NCBI RefSeq assembly: GCF_018141445.1
Contig: NZ_CP058649.1
Span: 3,491,001-3,555,000, forward strand
Direction of reading: 5' to 3'
Origin: Vallitalea pronyensis
GTDB lineage: Bacteria > Bacillota > Clostridia > Lachnospirales > Vallitaleaceae
DNA: 64,000 nt
This document shows positions 46,501 to 54,212 of this stretch, piece by piece (the stretch's first letter is position 1; every line of letters starts with the position of its first letter). Below the pieces are notes generated by a model. It was not told the origin of the DNA. It did not search any database and was given only the letters and a program-made list of their open reading frames with translations. The position numbers and the translations under genes are program-made.

Positions 46501-47270
46501 GATCGATTCACCACACTTACTATAGGATTATCCTCTTGAACATGGCCCACTAAAACCTTTGATATATCCCCATTATTTTCTACCAGTTCACGATAGAATT
46601 GTGGAAATATTTCCTTTTCATTGTGCAAGTCCATTTTATTAAACAAGACAACCTTCTCACTGTTTTGTGGACACCCTTTAAACAAGCCATCTTGGGCTGC
46701 TATCAGCTTGCTGTAAGTATCATAATTAATCTCTGTATCCATGTCTTGACCAACCACTTTGGCTAATACACTTGGACGATGTACCCACTTTTCATTGATT
46801 GTTTTTTTATAGCTGTCTAGCCCAATACACCCTATAACCATATGGGATTTAGGTGGAATCACTGGTTCATGCGATAATGGTGCTTTCATTGGTTTGCATT
46901 TAGCTCCATCAGCTTCTATTAAAATCATATCAAAGCTGCTGGATTGTTCAATACTGTCTACCCACTCTGGTTCAATACCTTTCAATTTACCACCCTTCAT
47001 TTTGTATTTACCCATAATGGTAATAGTGCCTTTCCCACCTATAAGGGATTGTCTCATCAGTTCATTTAATGATCTTGTCACATAGAGATGATCATATTGG
47101 TCTTCGGTTGGATAGAAAATGGCCGTTGTGGTTGTTACGAGAACACGTTTGCCTAAGACTTTAAGTTCTCTTGCCAGCCGATACATGGTAGTGGTTTTAC
47201 CGCCACCGCCTACCAAAGAAATCATATATCTTTTCCTCATGTTTAAACCTATTGCTTTAATTAATTGCAT
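46497..47270 (-). CDS. yqeC: Selenium cofactor biosynthesis protein YqeC
   Basis: A 257-residue P-loop-type protein. The N-terminal ISLVGGGGKTTTMYRLA near residue 17 is the YqeC nucleotide-binding motif. ILIEADGAKCKPMKAP near 130 and VVLFNKMD near 205 follow in the expected order. YqeC is genetically linked to selenium-dependent molybdenum hydroxylases and thought to act in selenium cofactor formation; its biochemical step is not known. It lies between the THEP1-like NTPase and mocA, overlapping mocA by four bases. Confidence 0.9.
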   Translation of the reverse strand: MQLIKAIGLNMRKRYMISLVGGGGKTTTMYRLARELKVLGKRVLVTTTTAIFYPTEDQYDHLYVTRSLNELMRQSLIGGKGTITIMGKYKMKGGKLKGIEPEWVDSIEQSSSFDMILIEADGAKCKPMKAPLSHEPVIPPKSHMVIGCIGLDSYKKTINEKWVHRPSVLAKVVGQDMDTEINYDTYSKLIAAQDGLFKGCPQNSEKVVLFNKMDLHNEKEIFPQFYRELVENNGDISKVLVGHVQEDNPIVSVVNRS

Positions 47271-47379
47271 CCCATCACCTAATTTTTTACATTCATCTTA
47301 ATCTGTCGTTATACTATACTTCGTTCATATGTTATCTTTTTTTACACACCTTTTTACAAGAGCACCTCTTATATCTTAT

Positions 47380-47856
47380 TTATGTGATGATGTCATATCC
47401 CTTAATATGAAGTTCAAAAGTCTGTACAATGTCTTGTATGTTATCTTCTCGTACTGTCACATACAGCTCATCCGCTTTTTTCACCAATTGCTTAAATGTT
47501 CGATAAAAGGCTTTACCTTGTAACTCCAGCTGACCCACTTCATCTAAAAACAAGGGGGATATCTTCTGTTCTAACAAGGATAGCATTGTGTTATGAACAT
47601 CATCTAAGGCGTTTTTGGAAAAGCTATAGGGACCTATCTTGCATCCTTCTACCCAATCATCAGATAAATAATCTTCCCTTAAAACCAATAAGCGCTTCTC
47701 TTTCGTTGTTAAGCGCATCAATTCGTAACTATGAACCTGATCATCTTTCATATGTTTAATGGAAACATACCCATCCCCTCGTCCAATGTTACGATACATA
47801 TTCAGCATTCTTGTTGTTTTACCAGAATTAATCTTACCTGTCACCATGTGTATCAT
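47380..47856 (-). CDS. THEP1-like P-loop NTPase
   Basis: A 158-residue NTPase. The P-loop GKINSGKT lies at residues 7-14 and the Walker B-like DEVGQLELQG at 105-114, with a spacing and style like the THEP1/NTPase_1 nucleoside-triphosphatase family. GGAGG precedes the ATG by seven bases. It sits between the XdhC-type gene and yqeC in the cofactor-maturation operon, with about 110-120-base gaps on each side. This is not a standard member of E. coli or enterococcal clusters. A role in nucleotide-dependent molybdenum or selenium cofactor handling is an inference from position only. Confidence 0.8.
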   Translation of the reverse strand: MIHMVTGKINSGKTTRMLNMYRNIGRGDGYVSIKHMKDDQVHSYELMRLTTKEKRLLVLREDYLSDDWVEGCKIGPYSFSKNALDDVHNTMLSLLEQKISPLFLDEVGQLELQGKAFYRTFKQLVKKADELYVTVREDNIQDIVQTFELHIKGYDIIT

Positions 47857-47976
47857 AAGTGCTCCTCCATCATGCTAAGGTTAATAGATTCCTTGCTATA
47901 AGACTTAAAGATGATAGAAATAAAGATGCCATAAATAATTATATTTATCACACCCCTATAAAATGCAATCTTTATT

Positions 47977-48816
47977 TTATTTCATTCTATTCTGGTCGAT
48001 AATAGCATCTTTTCGCATATGACAGTGACCTTTTTTATGATAACTTATTGCTAGTATTTCAGAACTTATGGAAATGGCTATTTCAGCTGGTGAATCGCCC
48101 CCTGTATCTAACCCAATGGGTGAATAAAAATAAGATAAATCAATATCGTCTCCAAAGCGTTCAAATGTTTTTTTCATAAATGAACGTAACTTGACTTCTG
48201 AGCATAACATCCCCATATATTTGGGTGTAAGATTTAATTCAAGAACTTTATTTACCACATTGTAATCATGCTTGTGGGATGGTGTACATACCACAACGTA
48301 ACTCTGCTCCCTTAAGCCTTCTTTGTCAATAAAATCCGCATAAGACATATGCACTTTTCGATCAGCTTCTAATACATGTGCTAACATGTCTTCACGAGCA
48401 TCAATAACCGTCACATAAAAATTCATGGTTTTTAACACCTTAATTAATGCCTGCCCCACATGTCCAGCACCAAAGATATAGATATGACCACGAACCCCAA
48501 TATATTCATAAAATAGCTTAACCGTTCCACCACATGCCATAGGTAAAGACTCTGCGCCCTCTACAATTTTACCTTCACTTAGAACATACTTCTCTGTCAT
48601 GCTGACACGGTCCTTGATTAAATCTGTACACTTATTTTTAGCAAACAGTTCAAGGGCTCCACCACCAACAGTTCCAAAAGCTGTTCCACTTTCACCAACC
48701 AGCATCTTTTTACCAACAGCAACAGGTGTATTGCCTGTCATCTCTACTACCGTTACCATCATTGCTGGCTCCCCAGAATCTTTCATTTTAATGAGTTCCT
48801 CATATAAACCGATCAT
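47977..48816 (-). CDS. XdhC/CoxI-family molybdenum hydroxylase accessory protein
   Basis: A 279-residue accessory protein. The ATG at 48816 has GGGAG seven bases upstream and is preferred to one at 48840. The N-terminal XdhC_CoxI domain includes GESGTAFGTVGGGALE near residue 30 and MACGGTVKLFYE near 95. A Rossmann domain follows (IYIFGAGHVGQALIKVL near 115). Related proteins receive molybdenum cofactor, promote sulfuration and load it into hydroxylases; here selenation is possible. It is the first gene of the maturation operon, with a consensus promoter and a structured leader. Confidence 0.9.
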   Translation of the reverse strand: MIGLYEELIKMKDSGEPAMMVTVVEMTGNTPVAVGKKMLVGESGTAFGTVGGGALELFAKNKCTDLIKDRVSMTEKYVLSEGKIVEGAESLPMACGGTVKLFYEYIGVRGHIYIFGAGHVGQALIKVLKTMNFYVTVIDAREDMLAHVLEADRKVHMSYADFIDKEGLREQSYVVVCTPSHKHDYNVVNKVLELNLTPKYMGMLCSEVKLRSFMKKTFERFGDDIDLSYFYSPIGLDTGGDSPAEIAISISSEILAISYHKKGHCHMRKDAIIDQNRMK

Positions 48817-48834
48817 ATCATCTCTCCCATACCA

Positions 48835-48863
48835 GAACATGGCTATCTCTGCCTACCATGTTC
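48835..48863 (-). promoter_or_regulatory. Hairpin in the leader of the cofactor-maturation operon
   Basis: GAACATGG at 48835-48842 and CCATGTTC at 48856-48863 form an exact 8-bp stem with a 13-base loop, ending about 12 bases before the ribosome site of the XdhC-type gene. A second small hairpin (CCCTT/AAGGG, near 48898-48911) lies closer to the promoter. This could regulate translation. Confidence 0.5.
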
Positions 48864-48916
48864 CTTATATTAAAGTCCCCTAATGCGTATAAATGCCCTT
48901 CTCTAAGGGTAATTAC

Positions 48917-48946
48917 ATTATATCTCTTGATAAAACCCTTTGTCAA
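48917..48946 (-). promoter_or_regulatory. Consensus promoter of the cofactor-maturation operon
   Basis: On the - strand, TTGACA (48941-48946) and TATAAT (48917-48922) are exact consensus hexamers 18 bases apart. Predicted transcription starts near 48910, giving a leader of about 95 bases. Confidence 0.85.
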
Positions 48947-49789
48947 TCAATGGGAGATGTGATCATTGATATATTTTCCTTCTGGTCCTTTATAACGCTT
49001 ATATTTTTTAATATTTTTTGTCCTTTTTGTCATTTGAATAGCATGATTAGGACAGTAATTATAGCACCGCATGCATAACATACACTGATCAAGAATTTTT
49101 ACACCTTTAGTATCAGGTTGGATATTATGAACAGGACAGTGCTTGACACACCAACCACAACCATTACATTTTCCATCTGAAGAAAATCCTTTAAATGCAA
49201 TGGATTTAAATTGTCTAGCAATACACCTTTGTATGACACCTAGTAATCGTCCTAATGGCTTTATCCCTTCTATGAGTAGAGCACCCTCTGTTATAGTATG
49301 AACCATTTTATCAACTTTCTTCTCAGCTTTATTTAATCTTTTAGTAAGCTTATTTGGTCTGGTCACACGTAGTGGAGACAAAATAGGAAGGTGCATATTA
49401 TTACCTATAGTTATATTACAAAATACCTGTGGTAAATAACCTTTTTCTTTCAATGATTTCAAGCTATGCCACAATACGTCCCCCGCCATATACCCTGCTG
49501 TTGTTAATGCAATTAATGGTTTACATGAAGATTTGGGCAATGCTTTAATAAAATCTTGGCATAATCTAGGAGCAAGTGAGGAATGTGTTGGAAATGCTAT
49601 GCCTATAATGTCACTGTCTTCAACTTCTGTCATCATGTCATATTCAGATTCACATGATATTAATTGAACGTTCCCATAATAATGTTGTAGTTTTTCCGCT
49701 AATTTGTTAACTGCCCAAGCTGTATTTCCTGTCCCACTAAAATAAAAAATACTTATTTTACAATTCTTTCTATTGATTAATCCATGCAT
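48947..49789 (-). CDS. EFR1-type flavodoxin-ferredoxin fusion protein
   Basis: A 280-residue protein. Residues about 10-150 form a flavodoxin domain starting with IFYFSGTGNTAWAVNKLA, where SGTGNT is the FMN phosphate loop. The C-terminal 80 residues contain two [4Fe-4S] motifs, CNGCGWCVKHCP and CMLCMRCYNYCP. This is the EFR1 family of anaerobe electron-transfer proteins. GGGGGATATT precedes the ATG. It is a redox carrier of unknown partner. It is transcribed 11 bases after the preceding membrane-protein gene on the same strand, and its stop codon abuts the promoter of the maturation operon. Confidence 0.88.
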   Translation of the reverse strand: MHGLINRKNCKISIFYFSGTGNTAWAVNKLAEKLQHYYGNVQLISCESEYDMMTEVEDSDIIGIAFPTHSSLAPRLCQDFIKALPKSSCKPLIALTTAGYMAGDVLWHSLKSLKEKGYLPQVFCNITIGNNMHLPILSPLRVTRPNKLTKRLNKAEKKVDKMVHTITEGALLIEGIKPLGRLLGVIQRCIARQFKSIAFKGFSSDGKCNGCGWCVKHCPVHNIQPDTKGVKILDQCMLCMRCYNYCPNHAIQMTKRTKNIKKYKRYKGPEGKYINDHISH

Positions 49790-49800
49790 AATATCCCCCT

Positions 49801-50541
49801 CTACTCTGCCATAACCTGTAAATCTTCACTATCGGTTTCTTCTGTTATTTCATTTTCATAATATACAAGTTTTATTAATGTACTCATTTCAATATTATGT
49901 TTATTAAAAATGGTCACATGAATTCTAATTGGATGGAACCGAACTCTTTTCCGAGATATCATTATTGATAAGTCTTGATCTATACTAAATCCCTTTTGAA
50001 GAACATAATCCTTAGCATAACGGTAAGGTTTACTGTATTTACTATTGGTGGGTGATAATGTGATGCATATTGCAATGAGTATCATACTTATGATAAATTT
50101 ATATATTCTATATTTACTTTTCTTAAAACGACTGGCTATCATACAGCCTATAAGACCACCTATGATATAATTAGGTATATTCTTTAATACAAGATATTCT
50201 ATAATTCTGTTAAAACCAAAAAATATCATCACCATAACAGGAAATAAAATGATGTCATACCACTTTTGTTCCACATTTGAACTTATGTATAAGTATAATA
50301 GAATAGATGATAAGCCAACAAGACTTAGACATAAAATAAAATCTAACCATGTATCCGTAATTGGATAAAAAAAACATCCTCCTATAATCAGTAGAAGTAA
50401 ACAAATGACTATATTTAACATGATATCAGTTGTACTACCTCTAAAACATGTATCTTGCTTGTGATGTTTAGCTTGTATTTTACCTACTACAAGCATTAAT
50501 AGAAATGAAACGCCCATTATACTCCCTAATATAATTTCCAT
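49801..50541 (-). CDS. Integral membrane protein of unknown function
   Basis: A 246-residue protein that I do not recognise. The ATG at 50541 (MEIILGSIMG) follows TGGAGA and is preferred because the longer frame to 50613 runs through the NUDIX terminator. At least six hydrophobic helices lie in the first 160 residues. The last 80 residues are hydrophilic (YAKDYVLQKGFSIDQDL, SRKRVRFHPIRI) and probably face one side of the membrane. It precedes the EFR1 gene by 11 bases, so the two may be co-expressed. No motif suggests a transport or enzymatic role. Confidence 0.65.
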   Translation of the reverse strand: MEIILGSIMGVSFLLMLVVGKIQAKHHKQDTCFRGSTTDIMLNIVICLLLLIIGGCFFYPITDTWLDFILCLSLVGLSSILLYLYISSNVEQKWYDIILFPVMVMIFFGFNRIIEYLVLKNIPNYIIGGLIGCMIASRFKKSKYRIYKFIISMILIAICITLSPTNSKYSKPYRYAKDYVLQKGFSIDQDLSIMISRKRVRFHPIRIHVTIFNKHNIEMSTLIKLVYYENEITEETDSEDLQVMAE

Positions 50542-50581
50542 AAGTCTTCTCCATTCTTCTGTCATCCTACCTTTAATGCGT

Positions 50582-50612
50582 AAAAATGGCAATGTCTCAT
50601 TTAACATTGCCA
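50582..50612 (-). terminator. Terminator after the NUDIX gene
   Basis: TGGCAATG and CATTGCCA form an exact 8-bp stem around a 10-base loop, followed on the - strand by TTTTTA. It starts eight bases after the NUDIX stop. Confidence 0.85.
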
Positions 50613-50620
50613 CTTACAAT

Positions 50621-51073
50621 CTACATATACTTTCTATTACCCCACATATTGCATTTCTTTAAATCTAAATAATCATTATACGCTTGTTCAATGATTTGTT
50701 TTTCATTTCCAAATTTCAGAAGATGATAAGCTTCGTGATATTTGTAAAACCCTGAATCCGTAAAATATTCTTCTCGTTGTGGTCGACTATAGTAGTTATA
50801 AGCCTTCATCAAATACCAATGAACGTTTTTGACTACCGTATCATTGGCGACCATAAAGGAATATTGACTTTTCCCAACATATTTAATAATATTTGCCTTT
50901 ACTCCAGCTTCTTCACGTACTTCCCTAATTGCCGTATCATGATATTCTTCCTGATCTTCGACAGTACCTTTGGGTAATACCCAACCTTCGTATCTATTTT
51001 TATAGTTTTTATAAAGTAACAATATCTTACCCTTATGGATTACCACCCCACCACAACTTACTGCTTCAATCAT
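50621..51073 (-). CDS. NUDIX hydrolase
   Basis: A 150-residue NUDIX protein. The Nudix box GTVEDQEEYHDTAIREVREE, followed by AG, near residues 36-57 matches Gx5Ex7REUxEExGU with all catalytic glutamates. An Ap4A-hydrolase or MutT-like pyrophosphatase is typical of this size; the substrate cannot be assigned. AGGAGG precedes the ATG. It has its own terminator and a leader with an 11-bp inverted repeat at 51090-51138. No operon partners are evident. Confidence 0.88.
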   Translation of the reverse strand: MIEAVSCGGVVIHKGKILLLYKNYKNRYEGWVLPKGTVEDQEEYHDTAIREVREEAGVKANIIKYVGKSQYSFMVANDTVVKNVHWYLMKAYNYYSRPQREEYFTDSGFYKYHEAYHLLKFGNEKQIIEQAYNDYLDLKKCNMWGNRKYM

Positions 51074-51089
51074 AAAAATGCCTCCTATA

Positions 51090-51138
51090 TATATTGAATC
51101 GTTTATAAGTTAAAAACGCATGTTGTGGATTCAATATA
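51090..51138. promoter_or_regulatory. 11-bp inverted repeat upstream of the NUDIX gene
   Basis: TATATTGAATC (51090-51100) and GATTCAATATA (51128-51138) are exact reverse complements with a 27-base spacer. A related motif TTTATAAGTT occurs at about 51102 and again near 51150. Possible operator or leader stem. The rest of 51139-51365 shows no gene. Confidence 0.5.
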
Positions 51139-51365
51139 CTGACTTGATTTATAAGTTGAATACAGGTCAATGGTTATATCTTACATCTAACACATTCAAC
51201 TTACAGTGCTATGGGTGTTGTCCTCTTATCATTCTCAACATTTTTCTTACTAAATGTCTTGTCTTAAAAAGTATACAATTTTTTCTTACTTTTTTCAACC
51301 TTAATAGCCCAGAAACTTTGCATCTTAATGCCATTTTACTAGATATACGTCATTTTCTACTCATT

Positions 51366-52799
51366 TCATTCTTTTATATATGCTTCAAAAAGCGCTTTTG
51401 CTATTGGTGCAGCATATTTTGTACTGGTTCCAGAACTTTCCACAATGATTGAAACAGCTAATTGAGGATTATCTGCTGGCGCAAAGCCCACATACCATGC
51501 ATGTGATACACCCGTCGTATTTTCTGCTGAACCCGTTTTACCGGCCACCTTTATGCCTTCTACCGCAGATGTTTTACCTGTTCCTTCACTGACTACTTTT
51601 TTCATAAAACCTGTCAAGGTTTTTGCTTCATCAACTTCCAATATTTTTTTGTAGAACTCTGGTAAATATTTGGATACTGTTTTGCCCTTTTCATTTTCTA
51701 TACGATCCACTAAGTAAGGTTTCATTAATATGCCCCCATTGGCCACTGCAGCAGTAATTAAAGCATTATGAAAAGGGGTTATGATGGTCTTGCCTTGCCC
51801 AATGGAAGTCTCTGCAATATCTTCAACACTGGAATCTGTATTTAATACAAAACTACTCTCTTTATAAGGCAAAGAATAAGGTAATGGATTGTTAAACAAT
51901 AAATCTTCTGCCACATGTCGATACTTAGAAATATCCATTCCCATTGCCATATCTGCAAAAGCTGTATTGCAGGAGTACTTAACAGCATCTTCTAACGTCT
52001 CTTTATCATGAGCCTTGTTAAAATGACAATGAAGGGTATACTCTCCAAATACATCTTTTCCTTTACAATCATAAGTATAATCTTCCCAAGATGGGTTTTC
52101 ACGCATGTATGCCAGAGATGTTATAATTTTAAAGGTGGACCCAGGTGGATACAGTCCATTAGTTGCTCTATTAACAAGTGGGGATTTTAATGGTGATTTC
52201 TTTTCCTCTTCCACTAATTTATCCCAAATACTTTCTATGTCATTAGGGTTGAAATCAGGCTTTGATACCATGCATATAATTTTTCCTGTTGATGGTTCAA
52301 TAGCCACAATAGCACCCTTTCTATTGCCCAACAGTTGATGGGCAAGCTTCTGTAGCTCTGCATCTAAGGTGGCTACTACATTATTACCTCTACTCTTTTG
52401 GTTTGACACAGCTTGAATGGTCTTATCAATAATACTTACATTGGATTTTAGTAAATCATAATTGACAAGAGCTTCAAGACCTGTTTTACCTCTCTCTGAA
52501 TACCCTACAATATGAGCAAAAACATTCTCATAGGGATAGACCCGATACTCTGTTGTACCATCTATGACGGTTTCTGCTAAAACATTGCCATCTCTATCCA
52601 TGATTTTGCCTCGTACAATATTTTCTTCTATTTGTTCTAATCTAGGGTTATAGGAGTTAATAACAATATTTGCACTATCAAACACAACAAAGATGACAAT
52701 GTGCACCACTAATAAGGCAAATAAACCTATAAAAATATAGGACACGTTATTAATCGTTTTCTTATTTAGATCCTGCTCTTTTTGCTTTTTTCTTTCCAT
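51366..52799 (-). CDS. Penicillin-binding protein (class B-type transpeptidase, PbpA/SpoVD-like)
   Basis: A 477-residue peptidoglycan transpeptidase. One transmembrane helix lies at about 20-42. The dimerisation region follows, then the transpeptidase motifs: STFK (PPGSTFKIIT near 221), SCN (YSCNTAFADM near 285) and KTG (VAGKTGSAEN near 425). It lacks a PASTA domain and is short for PBP2. The ATG at 52799 is preferred, with AAGG eight bases upstream; the frame extends to a GTG at 52808. It overlaps the FtsW/RodA gene by 38 bases in a different frame, the arrangement typical of FtsW or RodA with its partner PBP. Confidence 0.9.
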   Translation of the reverse strand: MERKKQKEQDLNKKTINNVSYIFIGLFALLVVHIVIFVVFDSANIVINSYNPRLEQIEENIVRGKIMDRDGNVLAETVIDGTTEYRVYPYENVFAHIVGYSERGKTGLEALVNYDLLKSNVSIIDKTIQAVSNQKSRGNNVVATLDAELQKLAHQLLGNRKGAIVAIEPSTGKIICMVSKPDFNPNDIESIWDKLVEEEKKSPLKSPLVNRATNGLYPPGSTFKIITSLAYMRENPSWEDYTYDCKGKDVFGEYTLHCHFNKAHDKETLEDAVKYSCNTAFADMAMGMDISKYRHVAEDLLFNNPLPYSLPYKESSFVLNTDSSVEDIAETSIGQGKTIITPFHNALITAAVANGGILMKPYLVDRIENEKGKTVSKYLPEFYKKILEVDEAKTLTGFMKKVVSEGTGKTSAVEGIKVAGKTGSAENTTGVSHAWYVGFAPADNPQLAVSIIVESSGTSTKYAAPIAKALFEAYIKE

Positions 52800-54201
52800 A
52801 GTTTTCACCTTTTTGATTGTGCATGTGAATACCTTCTAAAATACCTAACATGATGGTGGTCATGACAAGAGATGTGCCTCCAGAACTCATGAATGGTAAT
52901 GTGACACCAGTAATGGGTATAAACTTGGTGACGCCCCCTATAATTAAAAACGTCTGAAATGCAAAAATACAACTGATACCACTGGCCACTAACAAATAAA
53001 ATTTATAATCGGTTTCTTTTGCAATACGAATACCTTCTATAAAAAATAATGCCATCATGACAATTAATAATATGGAAAACACATTTCCAAACTCTTCGCA
53101 AACAGCTGCAAATATAAAATCTGTTGGTACAGCTGGAATCACTTTAGGCATGCCTTTTGTTAATCCATAGCCAAACCATCCACCAGCACCTATTGCAAAA
53201 AGTGATTGAGCTATTTGATACCCTCTTCTATCAATATCTGCCCAAGGATTCAACCATGCTTCTACACGATATTGTACATGGGCATAAAATTTATAAGCTA
53301 TAAAAGCACCTAAGCTACCCGCTGTTAAACCTCCAATGAAATACAAGCTCTTGTTAGTCGAAATATAAACAAGTGTTACATAAATAACAAAAAAGATTAA
53401 GGCAGTACCTAAGTCTTTTTGATAGACCAATAACACAATAAGTATAAATGAAAATATACCTGTAAAAATCACGCCTAACAAATCATCTAACTGAGTCATA
53501 ATGGCTGCTAAGAAGAAAATAAAAAGTATTTTTATAATCTCCGATGGCTGAATACTGGAATCACCAATGAGAATCCAGTTTGTCGCACCGTATTTCTCCG
53601 TACCAATAAAAGTAACTAGCACCAATAATGTAATGGATATACCTATATATAACCAGCCCAATTTATCAAAGAAAGTGAATCGTTTAATAAATATGGGTAC
53701 CAAAATAGCAAAAACATACCCAAGTACAGCCATAATAAACTGCCGATATCCAATGTTATAATCAATTCTTGTCAGCAGAATAAACGATATGCTCATTAAA
53801 AAGAGGGAAATATTCCAAAGTAAATAGTGATGATGAACATATAGCTTCTTTAATAAGAACCAAACAATCATAAAAAATAATACTTCTTGTACGTAGAGAA
53901 TCAACAAATCCAACTTATTATCCGTAGATGCTCCCACTAAAATCATAAAGCCTAAGAAGTGTGTCGCCAAAATGGTTACCTTTTGATTCTTATAAAAATA
54001 ACCTTTATAAAAGGCACGATGAGCTGCCGACTGTCGTTTATCGGTTTTTTTATTGTTTTTAAGTTCCTTTTTATCTTCTTGATGCCTTTCTTTACTTTCT
54101 TTATAACTTTCTAATTGATATAACCTTACGCATAAATAGGTAAAGTATAACCCCAAAATTATGAAAATAAATCTCGACATATTAATGATTAAATCTAACA
54201 T
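52762..54201 (-). CDS. FtsW/RodA/SpoVE-family cell-wall polymerase
   Basis: A 479-residue multi-pass membrane protein of the SEDS family, expected to polymerise lipid II glycans. About ten hydrophobic segments are visible. LLTRIDYNIGYRQF near residue 145, LGTALIFFVIYVTL near 270 and ITGVTLPFMSSGGTSLV near 425 are conserved SEDS motifs. A charged N-terminal cytoplasmic stretch (KESKERHQEDKKELKNNKK) is unusual. The 3' end overlaps the downstream PBP gene. FtsW, RodA and SpoVE cannot be told apart by eye; pairing with a PBP gives no decision. Confidence 0.88.
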   Translation of the reverse strand: MLDLIINMSRFIFIILGLYFTYLCVRLYQLESYKESKERHQEDKKELKNNKKTDKRQSAAHRAFYKGYFYKNQKVTILATHFLGFMILVGASTDNKLDLLILYVQEVLFFMIVWFLLKKLYVHHHYLLWNISLFLMSISFILLTRIDYNIGYRQFIMAVLGYVFAILVPIFIKRFTFFDKLGWLYIGISITLLVLVTFIGTEKYGATNWILIGDSSIQPSEIIKILFIFFLAAIMTQLDDLLGVIFTGIFSFILIVLLVYQKDLGTALIFFVIYVTLVYISTNKSLYFIGGLTAGSLGAFIAYKFYAHVQYRVEAWLNPWADIDRRGYQIAQSLFAIGAGGWFGYGLTKGMPKVIPAVPTDFIFAAVCEEFGNVFSILLIVMMALFFIEGIRIAKETDYKFYLLVASGISCIFAFQTFLIIGGVTKFIPITGVTLPFMSSGGTSLVMTTIMLGILEGIHMHNQKGENYGKKKAKRAGSK

Positions 54202-54212
54202 ATACTCCCACC

